Assembly: GCA_019828595.1 (NCBI GenBank)
Contig: JAHQRK010000015.1
Span: 124,001-188,000 of the forward strand
Direction: 5' to 3'
DNA: 64,000 bases
DNA from: Aphanomyces cochlioides
Lineage: Eukaryota > Oomycota > Saprolegniomycetes > Saprolegniales > Verrucalvaceae
Position numbers and translations under genes: made by a program. A model generated the notes under the pieces. It saw only the letters and a list, made by a program, of their open reading frames with translations, did no database searches and was not told the origin of the DNA. Shown in pieces: positions 21,504 through 32,863 of the stretch; positions within the stretch are counted from its first letter, which is position 1; the number at the start of each line of letters is the position of its first letter.

Positions 21504-21853
21504 TCCAGTTGTCAAATTGCTTGGGCATCCATCTTCTCCCCAAAGTTCGCACACGCGACGACATGGTCCATGAACTCGTCGAGTCTTCTCTCCAAAGTCA
21601 TCCATCAGCGGCAATGCCACCGTCAATAGTGGAGGAAATTGGCTCCAACTTGCCGAGGAAACAGGAAGCATTGTGCGGCTCTTCACAGCCAGGGCTGCAG
21701 GACCATTTCAATCATTCAATGCGCAACATGCCATGCCATTGCCCAAGGCGATTCCTAGAGTGCTATGGCAAAGGAGAGGTGTCAGGCGTCGAGGAAGGAG
21801 AACGCATGAAAGGGGACTCAATGAGGTGGCTCTCTACAAATGTCGTTCTCTGC
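21504..21853. other. Convergent intergenic region
   Basis: Lies between the stop of CFAP206 (plus) and the stop of the ELMO-domain gene (minus). Open frames exist on both strands but none is supported. The ELMO stop codon overlaps a strong GTAAG donor, so an additional 3' exon here cannot be excluded. Confidence 0.35.
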
Positions 21854-22877
21854 TTACTTTTGGGTCAGTCCTTCAAATAAATTGTAGTTGATAGCTGGTT
21901 TCGCCTTCCATGGCGTTGCTTTAGGTCGGAGATCGTGGACGTGCAGCTTGAGATCGTTCTTCTTCAAGACTTGGCCATTCATGCACAAATCCTACAAGTT
22001 TTGCATCCATGGGCATGTTATGAGGCGATGAATTGCTACCGTGAGGTCCGTTAGATGCTCAGGCGCACGTCGTAATGTTGCAAGGAGTTTTGCTTTGCCT
22101 TGATCGGCGAGTTTTACAACCAAAGACGTATCGCATCCAGTGTGGACGAGCGACTTGTCGGACGACACAAATTCGCAGTAGAGTTCGTCAAACATGAGAA
22201 AACAAAACGCAAAGAGCTGGAAGATGCTCGCATCCGAAACAAGAAGTTGCCAATATAGCGTCTCGCGCACTGGAAAACGACCCTAGACAATTCACCCATA
22301 AAGGATAAAATAGTGAATCATGATGTGGTTCGTACTCTGGAGCCGTCGACTTCAATCACATGGAACACTTCCATGAGTACGCGTACAACTGCAACTCCGG
22401 CTTTGACGAAAGGATAGCCATACTGTCGATTCATCATGCGGCTTTCTCCTGGATAGTTCTCCACAAAGAAGACTACAAGGATCAAACTTGCAATGCCATT
22501 GAAAAAGCGCGAGATTCATGTACCTAGACATTCGAGCCCAAGTTCTCCAGTTACACGGATATCATCAGCTGGATTGTCTGTCGAGAATCCAATCTTGCGC
22601 CATGCACGTCCGGTCCGAGTAAATGCCTGGGACTCGTTGTTGTTAGCGTGGTTGCCGTGCATGCTGTTCCAATATCGTTCGAGAAGACTGAGGTGCTAGG
22701 AAGTACATCAAGTTAGCGTGCTGATAAGTGAGATGGACGTACATATGGACTTTCCACGAGCCGCGTATGAAGTTTGGTCTGTAATTTGAATAGCAGAATG
22801 AGTTCATCGTCGTCTGGACGCCGTCCAATCTCCGCCGCGTCGCGCGCCGCATTCAGCGACGAACTTTGGTTGCCCAT
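21854..22877 (-). CDS. ELMO-domain protein (ELMOD-like Arf/Arl GAP candidate)
   Basis: Five exons (22877-22743, 22695-22524, 22472-22336, 22282-22040, 21991-21854) give 274 residues. The core matches the ELMO domain: WRKIGFSTDNPADDIR, then TGELGLECL, then FFVENYPGE. The arginine of the DDIR motif corresponds to the residue proposed to be catalytic in ELMOD GTPase-activating proteins for Arf/Arl, so GAP activity is possible. The first 45 residues are helical; the N-terminus MGNQSSS has a Gly2 and Ser6 that fit an N-myristoylation signal. The C-terminal 60 residues are lysine-rich. Function as an Arl regulator in membrane traffic or cilia is inference. Confidence 0.85.
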
Positions 22878-22917
22878 CCGATCGAAATCTTTCGAATGCC
22901 ACGAAAGGGCATCAAGC

Positions 22918-22938
22918 ATCCGGATAATATATCCGGAT
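22918..22938. promoter_or_regulatory. Paired ATCCGGAT motif upstream of the ELMO gene
   Basis: ATCCGGAT occurs twice (22918-22925 and 22931-22938) as a short palindromic pair, 41-61 bases upstream of the ELMO start codon. The same TTATCCGGA/TCCGGATAA motif occurs close to other start codons in this window. Confidence 0.45.
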
Positions 22939-23139
22939 TGTTCGAAAAAGAAATTATCTAATTGGCCAAAATTATATTTAATTGAGAATGTTTTAATTGA
23001 TTTCATTAATTTAATTGGTTTATTTTCATGATATTTTTCACCAATAGTAATGTACTGTTTGAGATGAATGGAGCTTGAAGAGTTATGATTGATAGAAAGT
23101 TGCATTTTGATTTGGCAAATGATCGATGTGCAAATCATA

Positions 23140-24326
23140 TCAACCGCAAAAGCTGTCTGGGGCTGGACGACTTGTGGCTTGTAGATCGAGTGTGGGGGAG
23201 ACTGCATTCGAGTAAGAGCGCAGGCGATGGACCGTAGTGAGGAGGTCTCGGAACGCCCTCTCCACATTTGCACCAGTCTTGGCCGATGTTTCGACGTACA
23301 TCATGTGATGAGCATTGGCAAACGATTGGGCTTCAGCGGAGGTGACAGCGCGCTTGGAAGCGTCTGCATCGGCTTTGTTGCCCACAAGAACGGTAGCAAG
23401 TCCTGGTTCAGCAACCTGTTTATTTGTTTTGAGTACGCAATCGTGGGCGTGTGGATTACCTGGAGCAATTGGTCAAGCCACTTTTGAATGCCATCAAAGG
23501 TAGTTTTATCCGTCACGTCAAATACTAAAAGAGCTCCGACTGCTTTGCGATAGTATGTGCTCATCATGGCGTGGAAACGCTCTTGACCTAGATAGCATAG
23601 GTAAATCCCTGGATATCTTATGATGTGGCCCACCTGCTGTATCCCAAATTTGGGCTTTCATAATCACACCGTCGACTTCCATGGAATGTGTGAGGAACTC
23701 GACGCCAATTGTGGATGCAAAGTCGGTGCTGAATTCACCCTTGGCCAAACGGCTCAGTAGATTTGTCTTGCCCACGCCAGAATTGCCCAGAAGAATCACT
23801 AAAAGGGCAATTAAGAGCTAATTTCCCAGTTGAGAAATGCACCTTTGTTGACTTGGGGTTTGAAAGTCGCTGAAAAGGTAGGGGATGTATTTGCAACAGG
23901 CGTTGATAGCTCTGTCGGGCGGACTTCTTGGCATGGTGGGTTGGCTACGAAAGAGGTGCCATACCTGCAAGAATCAAGTGTCAAGTTGGTGTGATGAGAG
24001 TGCAACAACCTTTTGTCCAGTTCAGCATACAGCAGTGACATCTTGCCATTGCCATAATATTCGACAAGGGCGTCCACGTCATTGAGTTTCTCTGGCATAT
24101 TTCGTTCCGTGTAAAACTTTACGAGGAACTCTCGTGGCGTGAGTGGCTCGGATCCAAATAGCGTGGTTGGATCGAGGAGTTTCGAGAGAGACGCAGTGAC
24201 TCGCCCGACAGTTGATGCGAGGACAGCTGCTGTTGACGACGGGCTTTTCGTTGGACTAGGGGCTGGGCTTGCGGTGGCAGTAGGAGTTGCGTTTGTTTCA
24301 AACGATGTGGTTGGCGTTGTCGACAT
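23140..24326 (-). CDS. Rab-like GTPase with an N-terminal helical extension
   Basis: Five exons (24326-24010, 23964-23843, 23798-23634, 23587-23460, 23415-23140) give 335 residues. The GTPase core (about 148-320) has all nucleotide-binding motifs: GNSGVGKT, a TIGVEF switch I, WDTAGQERF, GNKAD and ETSAKT, as in the Rab family. About 145 residues precede it: a Ser/Thr/Pro/Ala-rich leader, a helical segment (TPREFLVKFYTERNMPEKLNDV) and a linker. The C-terminus ends Phe-Cys-Gly, with a single cysteine and no CC, CXC or CAAX box, so standard prenylation is doubtful. It could be an atypical soluble Rab or be anchored through its N-terminal part. The intron in the DTAG codon region is in phase. Confidence 0.88.
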
Positions 24327-24757
24327 GGTGCTAAGAATCCAAAAATGAGAGTATCGATACTGATGTCGACGGCTTACGTTTGGGTATTTATACCGTCCAA
24401 AAATAGACCAATATGAGCAAGGTGGCGTTGAGATCTGGTCGAGGTTGAACAAGACATGATATTCTTTGCTTTCGATATGCTCTCCGTGCTGCCATAGCAT
24501 TCCAGCTCATGCCAGCAGTCCAGTCGATCCGCGTTGTCAATCTTGTCCCAAGATTCAATTTCAATGGATTCGATTGGTTCTTAAATATCCAATCAAACAG
24601 CTATATTTCAATTTTGGTTTATTTTATTGGTTTATATTAATCCAATCAAGTTTGATTAAACTTATGATTCGAGTTATGATTGGCTGAAAATTTGTATAGA
24701 GAAAGTGAATCTTTGTTTTTGCACTTTCCAAAGTGCGCCGTATCAAGCACGAGGAAG
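24327..24757. promoter_or_regulatory. Divergent promoter region with ATTGG/CCAAT repeats
   Basis: About 430 bases between the divergent Rab-like and GDPD genes. AT-rich, with several CCAAT/ATTGG motifs in both orientations (24570-24665), for example CCAATCAAACA and CCAATCAAGTTTGATTA. No gene is supported. Confidence 0.4.
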
Positions 24758-27700
24758 ATGGCTCTTCCAGCAGAAGTGACGTTCCGTGTCCATGTAGATC
24801 CAATGCTGACGACTAATGATCGCCAAGTGTACATTCTTGGTAGTGTACCAGGTATACAGCTCGATTTCCATGCTTCGACAATGACATTCATCGTAGAGCT
24901 TGGATCGTGGAGTCCTGACAAAGCAGGTTGCACAACAACTTGATCGACTTATTTGACCTTTCTGCAATACAGTGACCCTGAAGCAAGATACGTCATCGAA
25001 AACACTGTGGACTGTGACGACGAAATTGACCCCCGCGATCCCGATCGAGTACAAATACGTTATTGCTTCTCAGAATCGAATTCATCTGTGGGAGTCGATT
25101 CCTGGGAACCGCACGTACGTCGCTGGGGGGAAGAATGTTGCTTTGTATACTCTATCATGTTTGTACTACCATATTCACTATTTTGCAAAGGGGAAAACCA
25201 TGCGACCAAAGTTCGACCTTCGTTGCAATCGCACCCCCAGGTATTTTCTTCAAATGTGGTCTAGCTTGACGTTTTCAGTTTTGGGGCCTCGTTTGGCATC
25301 GCTCGCCGTGAATGGTAATACAAATGGGTTTGAGGAGTCACTGTGCGCTCGCACAAAACAAGAACGTCAACCATGGTGGCAGGTGGATCTTGAGTCGGTA
25401 CGACTTGCCCAGTGCAATCGCAGCCAATAGAGTTTGACTTTAGGCAACATCTCTGTCAAGTGTGATTGTGTGGAATCGCCAGCATTTGAGTCCTGAGCGT
25501 CTCTTCCCTATGTGGATTTTGATCTCATCCACCCCATTCCATCATTGCTCCTTCGAAGAAGCGCAACGACGTGCATCTGTGTCGAAACGGTATGCAAATT
25601 TTCTGTTATTGTTTTGATAACTTGATTCGATTATAGCTTTGAAATTGGCACGGACCTTCGAGCGGTCGTGTGGGCATTCACATCACCTCACAATGGCCAA
25701 TATATTCGCATCCAGCTTGAAGAATCACGTTCCTTGCATCTCGCTCAAGTCGAGGTGCTCTCGCCTTCTGGCGCGCCTGCGGTAAATTTTATAATTCTTC
25801 CAGCACATAATTGGTAGCTGTAGATCTGTGATGATGGATGGTTTGGCTTAGATACACGAGAGCTTGGTGACTGTGCGATTCATATCGATGTAAGACACTG
25901 TGATTGCCACTCCCCATTCAGTTTGCAATAGAACCATTGGCTCGGCGCAACCAACAGGGAAACTCGACTCATATTGGGTGGCTTGACGGATCAAAATCCC
26001 ATTACATTGTACGACAGCACTAATGGAACACGATCATTCCATGTCCGTGCTCGTGTACCAAACTCGTCTGAAGTTTTGTTGCCCCAAGTGGAAAAATTGG
26101 CTGGTGCTGTGGATGTCACGCAAACTCTGAGCAACTGGCATAACAAATTATTTGGTAACCTCACAGATCGCGGCTCTATTCCCCCCACCTCATTGACCAC
26201 GTCTTCATTTCTCACAAAAGAGCTCTTGAAACAAGTACGTCGTTATCTGCGGTTTCGGTATCACACGACTTGCGTAGGTGCCGATCTTTGAATCAATATC
26301 CGACGCTGCTTTGGCGGACATCCTCCAAGCTTTTGAGTCTGTCACGTTTCGAGATGAAAACGATGTCATTCTCGTTGGCCGCCCTCGCCGGTATGGCATG
26401 CTCTTCGACCAAAATTTCACGCAGATGTTAGGTATTTCTACATTATTGAATCTGGGACTCTTCAAGTCTGTGGTGAATCGACAACGCAAGGACAGCATAT
26501 CTATTTAGATTTGCAGGCTGGTTCATTTATTGGGGAACTTGTATGACTTGTTTGCAACATAACAGTTCCTAACGAAGGCCTAGGCGCTTATCAGCGGTGC
26601 GTATCGCGGTCTGCAGGTTGTTGCAAAAGGTCTTACGAAATGCCACCGACTCCATCGTGCTGATTTCTTGGCTACATTGGCACATCACCAAGTTGATCGG
26701 AATCACCTGTTGGCATCGTACGTTTGTCAGCAAATTGCTACCACGATTACGACCACACCATCATCCCCTACAACGTTGCGTCCACATGAGTTGCAAGTCT
26801 TTTCATTTACCTCGTTGCCGACTCATTTCTTTGTCGACTTGGTGGATCATGATCTCAAAACCGTATTGGGCACTTGTGTTTTGACTGACCAGCAATTGCA
26901 TGGTTCACATGGTGTTGTGGCGGCACCCATTATCACGCCTGACAATCAAGTTATTGGACAAGCAAAATTTCAATATTTGCATCTGCATCCATGGAACCAT
27001 CCAGCGAATACTCTCGCTCATTCCCGCGTCGTTCCCCCTGTAGGCAACGGTGCGCTTGATATCGGTCATCGTGGTCTCGGTCGTTCTTACTACCAGGTGC
27101 GGAGTCTCTATCAAGCATTTATCTCAAAACTTTGTAGAAACTTGGTTATCGTTTGGCATGGATTCGTGAAAACACGTTGCCATCATTCATCGTCGCGGGC
27201 TATTTTGGCGCCGATTTGATCGAATTCGACGTGCAGCTTTCAAAAGACCGCATTCCTGTGATCTATCACGACTTTTTCTTCTTGGCGAAACTCGGCCATC
27301 GCATTGACCAAGCGACACTTTTCACCAAGATGGGACTCCATGATCTTACTTTGGCAGAACTCAATCGTATCGAATGGCGTCACTGCGTCCAAAAGCCGTC
27401 ACTACTCCGTTCATTGATCCGAAAACATTGGCACACTATCCTAAACAAGGGTCACCTACCTGCAAAGGTGGAGAAAGCGAAATTGCCACCTGGACTTCCC
27501 AAGGAACCATCGCCCATGCAGGGACTGTGTGACCTCTTTCCAACGTTAGAGCTTGCGCTGAAACACGTCCCGCTCTATGTTGGTTTCAACGTCGAAATCA
27601 AGTACCCGATGGAGAAACCAAATAGGCATTTGCTTTCTCTCCCTGCGTTTGAGGTATTCTGCATCTTTTCACCGATTGACTGAAGTAAACGTAGATGAAT

Positions 27701-28209
27701 AGCTATGTGGATGCAATTCTCGACTGTGTCATGACGCATGCCGGTACGCGGCGCATTGTATTTTCATGCTTTGCACCCGATATCTGTTCGTTGCTTCGCG
27801 TGAAGCAAACGAAGTACCCTGTGCTCTTCTTGACTTGCGGTGTTGATGTACGCTGCATCGTGGCCAATCACCTGTGGTTATATAACCTTATGCGTAGATT
27901 TCTCAATACGTCGACGATGCGCGCTGCGTGGATCTCGACCATGCTGTTGGCTTTGCTCGCATGGGCAAGTTGCAAGGCATCGTGACGAATTCTGACCCAC
28001 TCTTCGACAAGCCATCCCTTGTGCCCGCGATCAAAAACCAAAATTTACTCTTGTATACGTGGGGCGACCAGAATACAAGCCACGACCACGTTCAACGGCA
28101 AAAGAAATACGGCGTCGATGCTGTCATTTCGGACAACATTGGCGACTTGACCCGCCGCGACGACAAGATTCGCCCGCGGGACCCACTCTTTTCCTTGTTT
28201 GCCGCTTGA
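24758..28209 (+). CDS. Multi-domain glycerophosphodiester phosphodiesterase (CBM20, discoidin, cNMP-binding-like, GDPD)
   Basis: Fourteen exons give 961 residues: 24758-24926, 24973-25144, 25191-25240, 25279-25397, 25444-25589, 25637-25781, 25824-25889, 25932-26234, 26278-26390, 26432-26540, 26584-27096, 27138-27653, 27695-27847, 27898-28209. Domains in order: CBM20-like (1-110; [24 protein letters not shown]); F5/8-type-C/discoidin-like (112-275; [33 protein letters not shown]); a cyclic-nucleotide-binding-like fold (about 385-510; [40 protein letters not shown]); a C2-like stretch; and GDPD (620-955) with His626, Arg627, Glu664, Asp666 and His679. CBM20 plus GDPD is the GPCPD1/Gde1 arrangement. 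The family cleaves glycerophosphodiesters such as glycerophosphocholine. The inserted domains are unusual. No signal peptide is seen. Confidence 0.9.
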
Positions 28210-28363
28210 TCTAAGTGTGAGGCTAAAACCTGATGCGTTTTTATTGCTTTAAGTCAAAACTTCCACCAAAAGATAGATTAACGTGGTGGCGATACAGTTT
28301 AGACGCGTTTAAAGTTCATTTGTCTTTGCACGTCCCCCTCGAAACGCCGTCGCCGACAACAAG

Positions 28364-31300
28364 ATGGAAGGCAGCAAGGTGTACGTTCCAGACGACAAGC
28401 TCACATGGGTGCCAGCGACCGTCATGCGTATGGAAAATGCTGGAAAACGCGTCCTCGTTCGTATCACCTCTGACGACAAAGTTGTCCCGGATCGATGGAT
28501 TGATCTTGGAGACGACAACATGCCCGAGGAATTGCCGCTCCAGAACGAGACGTCGGCGTCGGTAGAGGACATGTGCACTCTCAACCATCTCCATGAAGCT
28601 GCGATTGTGTACAATTTAAAAGCCCGATTTGCTGAGAAGAAGCCGTATACATACACTGGATCCATCGTTGTCGCTATCAATCCATACGCTTGGCTCGACT
28701 TGTATTCCAAAGCGACGCAACAGAGATATCTCGGAGATCGATCGAGTCTACCACCGCACGTGTATGCAACGAGTGCGTCTGCCTTCCAGTCCATGGTCCA
28801 ATACGACCGCCCACAGAGTCTGTCCACGCCTTGTCATGTATCAACTCATTTTGTCACGTTTAGGCATCCTTGTGAGCGGTGAATCAGGTGCCGGCAAGAC
28901 AGAGACGGTGAAAATCCTCATGGAGCATCTTGCGACCATCAGTACAAAGAACCCAAACTTGACGATTGTCGAAAAGGTGCTCAAGAGTAATCCGCTCCTT
29001 GAAGCCTTTGGTAATGCCAAGACGATCCGAAACGACAACTCGAGTCGCTTTGGTAAATTCACGCAGCTTCAGTTCGACTTGGACAATCAACTTGTCGGTG
29101 CCAAATGCCGTCACTACCTCCTCGAGAAGAGTCGCGTGATCATGCAGAGTGCCAACGAACGCAACTACCACATATTCTACCAACTTCGTGCATCGGGTGA
29201 TCCACGTTGGCACTTGAAAGCATCAACGCAATATGCATATTTACGCGAAGAATCCACATCATTCTTACTCGATGGTGAAGACGACAAGACGCGATATGCA
29301 GCGACTCGAAGTGCATTGACCACGATTGGTGTCGCTGAAGAAGATCAATTGGCCTTGCTGGACGCCCTGGCGGGTATTCTCCACGTTGGTCAGATTCAAT
29401 TCGAGTCAAAGACAGAGGAGAGCAGTGCGCCCATTCAAACTTCCGACGCATGGAATGCGACGTGCGAACTGCTTGGTTTTCAAGTAGACCCGACCGTGCT
29501 TGCGACCAGTTTGTGCAATCGTACGGTGAAAGCTCGTCTGGAAGTCTATGTCGTGCCTTTGAGTGTCGAACAAGCACAGACAAATCGCGATGCTCTTGCC
29601 AAAGAATTGTACGCTCGCTTGTTTGGATATCTGGTACGGCGATAGCGACACAGCTCGGGCTAATCCCGTCATCCTTAGGTCCAGCGTGTGAACGACTCGA
29701 TTTCGAACGATCGTTCCATGCAAAATCACATTGATCTGCTCGATATTTTCGGGTTTGAAGCATTCGAGACGAATCGATTTGAGCAATTTTGCATCAACTT
29801 TGCCAACGAAAAGCTCCAGCAAAAATTCACCCATGATGTGTTCAAGACTGTCCAAGAGGTGAATTCTACTGTCGCGTGCAATGATATGAACATTTGAGAG
29901 CAGGAATACGAAGAAGAAGGCTTGGGCTGGACGTATGTCAGCTTCAAAGACAATCAAGATATGCTGGATTTGCTTGAAGCCCCTCTTGGAGTCATTCCTC
30001 TCCTCAATGAAGAATGCATCCGACCCATGGGCAATGATCTTACGTTTTGTTCCAAAGTTGTGTCAACGCATGACGCCAACCCACGCCTGGACAAGCAAAA
30101 GGCGCGGGTAAATATCGATTTACTCTCCCCACATGAGATGACATTGTCTCTTCTAGTTGAGTGCGTCGCATTTCGCCCTCAAGCATTATGCTGGCACTGT
30201 CATGTACAGCGTCGATGGATTTGTTGAAACCAACAAAGATGCATTGTCGACTGAAGTACTCACGCTCTTGAGCACGAGCAGCAACAAACTCATCCAGCAT
30301 GTCTTCCGAGTCGACCAGACAGTAAAGAAGCAAGGCGCTTCGACCAGCTTTATGGGTACTTGAGCCTCTAGAGATTAAATTTTATGCCTGTTCATTAGGC
30401 GAGACGGTTGTGTCTAAATTCAAAACGCAGTTGACTGGCCTCATGTCCGACATTGGAGCGACTCAAGTTCATTACATTCGATGCATCAAACCAAACGGAC
30501 TCAAGTCTGCAGTCCAGTTTGATCTCCCTGGAGTGATTGACCAACTACGATGTGCTGGTGTGGTCGAAGCCATTCGCATTTCGCGCGCCGCATTTCCAAA
30601 CAAGTTGTCCCACGAGCGATTCTTGCAGCGATTTGTGCTCTTTCAATCGTATCCACCTCGGTCAGGGGCAACTGTTGGTGCTGCATGCTCCCAACTCGCC
30701 ACACATTTGGTCAATGCACCAGAATCCAAGGAAACATTTGTTCTTGGAACGCGTCATATTTACTTTGCTGCTGGGGTGCTCGAAGGTAACAATTGCGTCG
30801 TCGAAATGTTTGTGAAATTGAAAACTAGGCTTGGAAAAACTACGCACGACGTATTTGCAAACCAAAGCGACGCTAGTTCAGCGCATCGTGCGCGGGTACA
30901 CTTTTATGTTTTTGTCCATCATGCAAATTTTTCGCTAGATATCTCGCCCGCCGTCGATTCACACGTCTCCGAGCCGCTGTCGTGAAATATCAAGCCCTCT
31001 ACCGCAAGCACAAATACTCAACGAAGTACCAGCTCATGCGTCGACGAGTTATTGTCGTCCAGTCTTTGTGGCGTGGCCGCGCTGCTCGTCGAGTTGTCGC
31101 TCATCTCCATTTGATTGATAGCGTTATTGTCGTCCAACGCAACTTCAGAAAATACCGCGCCAAGAAGCAATACCTCAAGTTCCGCCAGGCGGTCATTTTG
31201 CTCCAAGCTCAGATGAAGCAAAAGGCTCAGCAAGCGAAATTCCGCATGCAGCGTCAGGAACTCCAAGCCCAACAAAGCATGGAAATGGAGCTCGTATCGC

Positions 31301-32254
31301 TCAAGACGCGTCTCGAACAAGAGAAAAGTGCACGCCAAGTCATGGAAACAACCAATTCGGATCTCGAGGTTCAGCTCCAAAAAGTCCAGCAAGAGGCTCC
31401 TGGTGGCGTGTCGTTGCTGGTGATTTGACCAACTCCAAGGCTTTGCTCATCTATATCGTATAGGCTGACTCGGGACGCATGCTGGAAACACTCCAACGCG
31501 AAGTTCAAAAATTGCGAGATATGCATGAACGTGACACTGCGGAGATGGAAGTTCTCAAGAGCGAAAACAAACGCATCAAAGATGCTTACACCGCAGCCGG
31601 AGCGTCGTTTGCAGCGCTGAATCAGCACAACAAGCAGCAATCGAAAGCGAATCTAAGACTCATGAGTACTCATGCTGCGTTGATTAAATCGCAAGAAGAA
31701 AAGATGAAGAAATACCAAAAGCAGATCAGTGACCTCAAGGAAGAACTCAAATTGCAACGAAGTAGCACCTCAACTCCCTCGCCTCCTGCTGCCATCGCTG
31801 TTGATGCCAATGTCCAAGAGGTGTGCTCATCTATTTCGATGCTGTGCTGAGCTCCTTCTCTAGAAAGTCGCCAGGGTCCTCCGAGAACACCATATTTCGC
31901 CCGACGTGGTCGCGAAGATTCGACAAGCACTGGCAGGCTCAGAGCCAACAACATCGTCGTCGTCATCGACCCGTCGCACGTATGTAACTCCACGCTCCAA
32001 TTTTTCTATCGTTTGTCCACATTAGATCAATTACGGAACCTCTAGTCAGTCAACCTGCCAGCGATGATGGGCTCCGCAAGTCATCGTCGTCGTCGTTCAC
32101 GACGGACCCATCCACGAATGCGAGCTGGGCAGTCCCTCGAGACAGTGGCTCGCACGGGCAGCGACAAAGCCTGTACTACGAAGACGATCCGACTCGCAAG
32201 TCGGGTTTGGGCGGCATGTTCAAAAAGATGTTCAAGAAAAACGACGCTGCGTAG
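28364..32254 (+). CDS. Unconventional myosin heavy chain
   Basis: Eleven exons (28364-28817, 28864-29633, 29679-29858, 29904-30107, 30157-30355, 30399-30785, 30829-30895, 30939-31407, 31464-31820, 31864-31979, 32026-32254) give 1143 residues. An SH3-like start (1-60) precedes a complete motor: P-loop GESGAGKTE (157-165), switch I NDNSSRFG, switch II DIFGFE (about 430), actin-binding region and IRCIKPN. A neck with several IQ-like motifs follows ([31 protein letters not shown]), then about 170 residues of coiled coil, a Ser-rich tail and a basic end ([11 protein letters not shown]). No FYVE, MyTH4 or other tail domain is seen, so the class is left open. It probably moves along actin as a dimer. 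The acceptor before exon 4 could be read two ways; the one chosen restores the conserved EEYEEEG. Confidence 0.92.
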
Positions 32255-32863
32255 GAAAAGAGTGTCGATGTGACGTCGTTGTCCGGATAATACAAAATTC
32301 AATAGCCAATCAATTTCCAGAAATCTGGTTGACGTAAACTGATGTCCGGAAAAGGGATTCTGCATCAACTAATCGCTGGCCATTGGACGTGACAACCCAG
32401 GACAGCACGAGAATTTATGTCACATATCTCAAATGTCCCTACCACGTATACATTTGTCCGGATAAGAGGACTTCAACAGCCAATCAAATTTGCAGAAGTA
32501 CTCTGGCCACGCTGACGTATACAGTCATCCGGATAAAGCTTTCTGCATCAGCCAATCAGATCGCTCGACATCAACAACCCGAGACAAGTTCTCACACATC
32601 CCAAATGTCCTCGTTTGTATTTACAGCCAATCACATTTGAATCAATGAAATAGAGAGCTTTGATTTGCTAATAGTATTTATTTGAGCCAATCAGAGAGCA
32701 GGTGTCTTTGACAGGATCTTTACAATCGCTTGACACAGCAGGATATACAACCTCGTGTGCATCGGAACGTGAAGAGGGTTGCACAAAGGGATGCGTAGCA
32801 GATCAGAGACACGATGAGACAAAGAGAGGCGTCTGCATGAATGGTCACTTTTGAATTTGCCTG
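32255..32863. promoter_or_regulatory. Repeated promoter modules upstream of desaturase 1
   Basis: The region is built from diverged repeats of a module combining TCCGGATAA (32282, 32458, 32528; variant near 32345) with GCCAATCA (32303, 32479, 32551, 32621, 32688) and CAAATGTCC (near 32430 and 32602). Spacing is irregular, about 70-180 bases. It ends about 175 bases before the desaturase ATG. No coding frame is supported. Confidence 0.55.
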
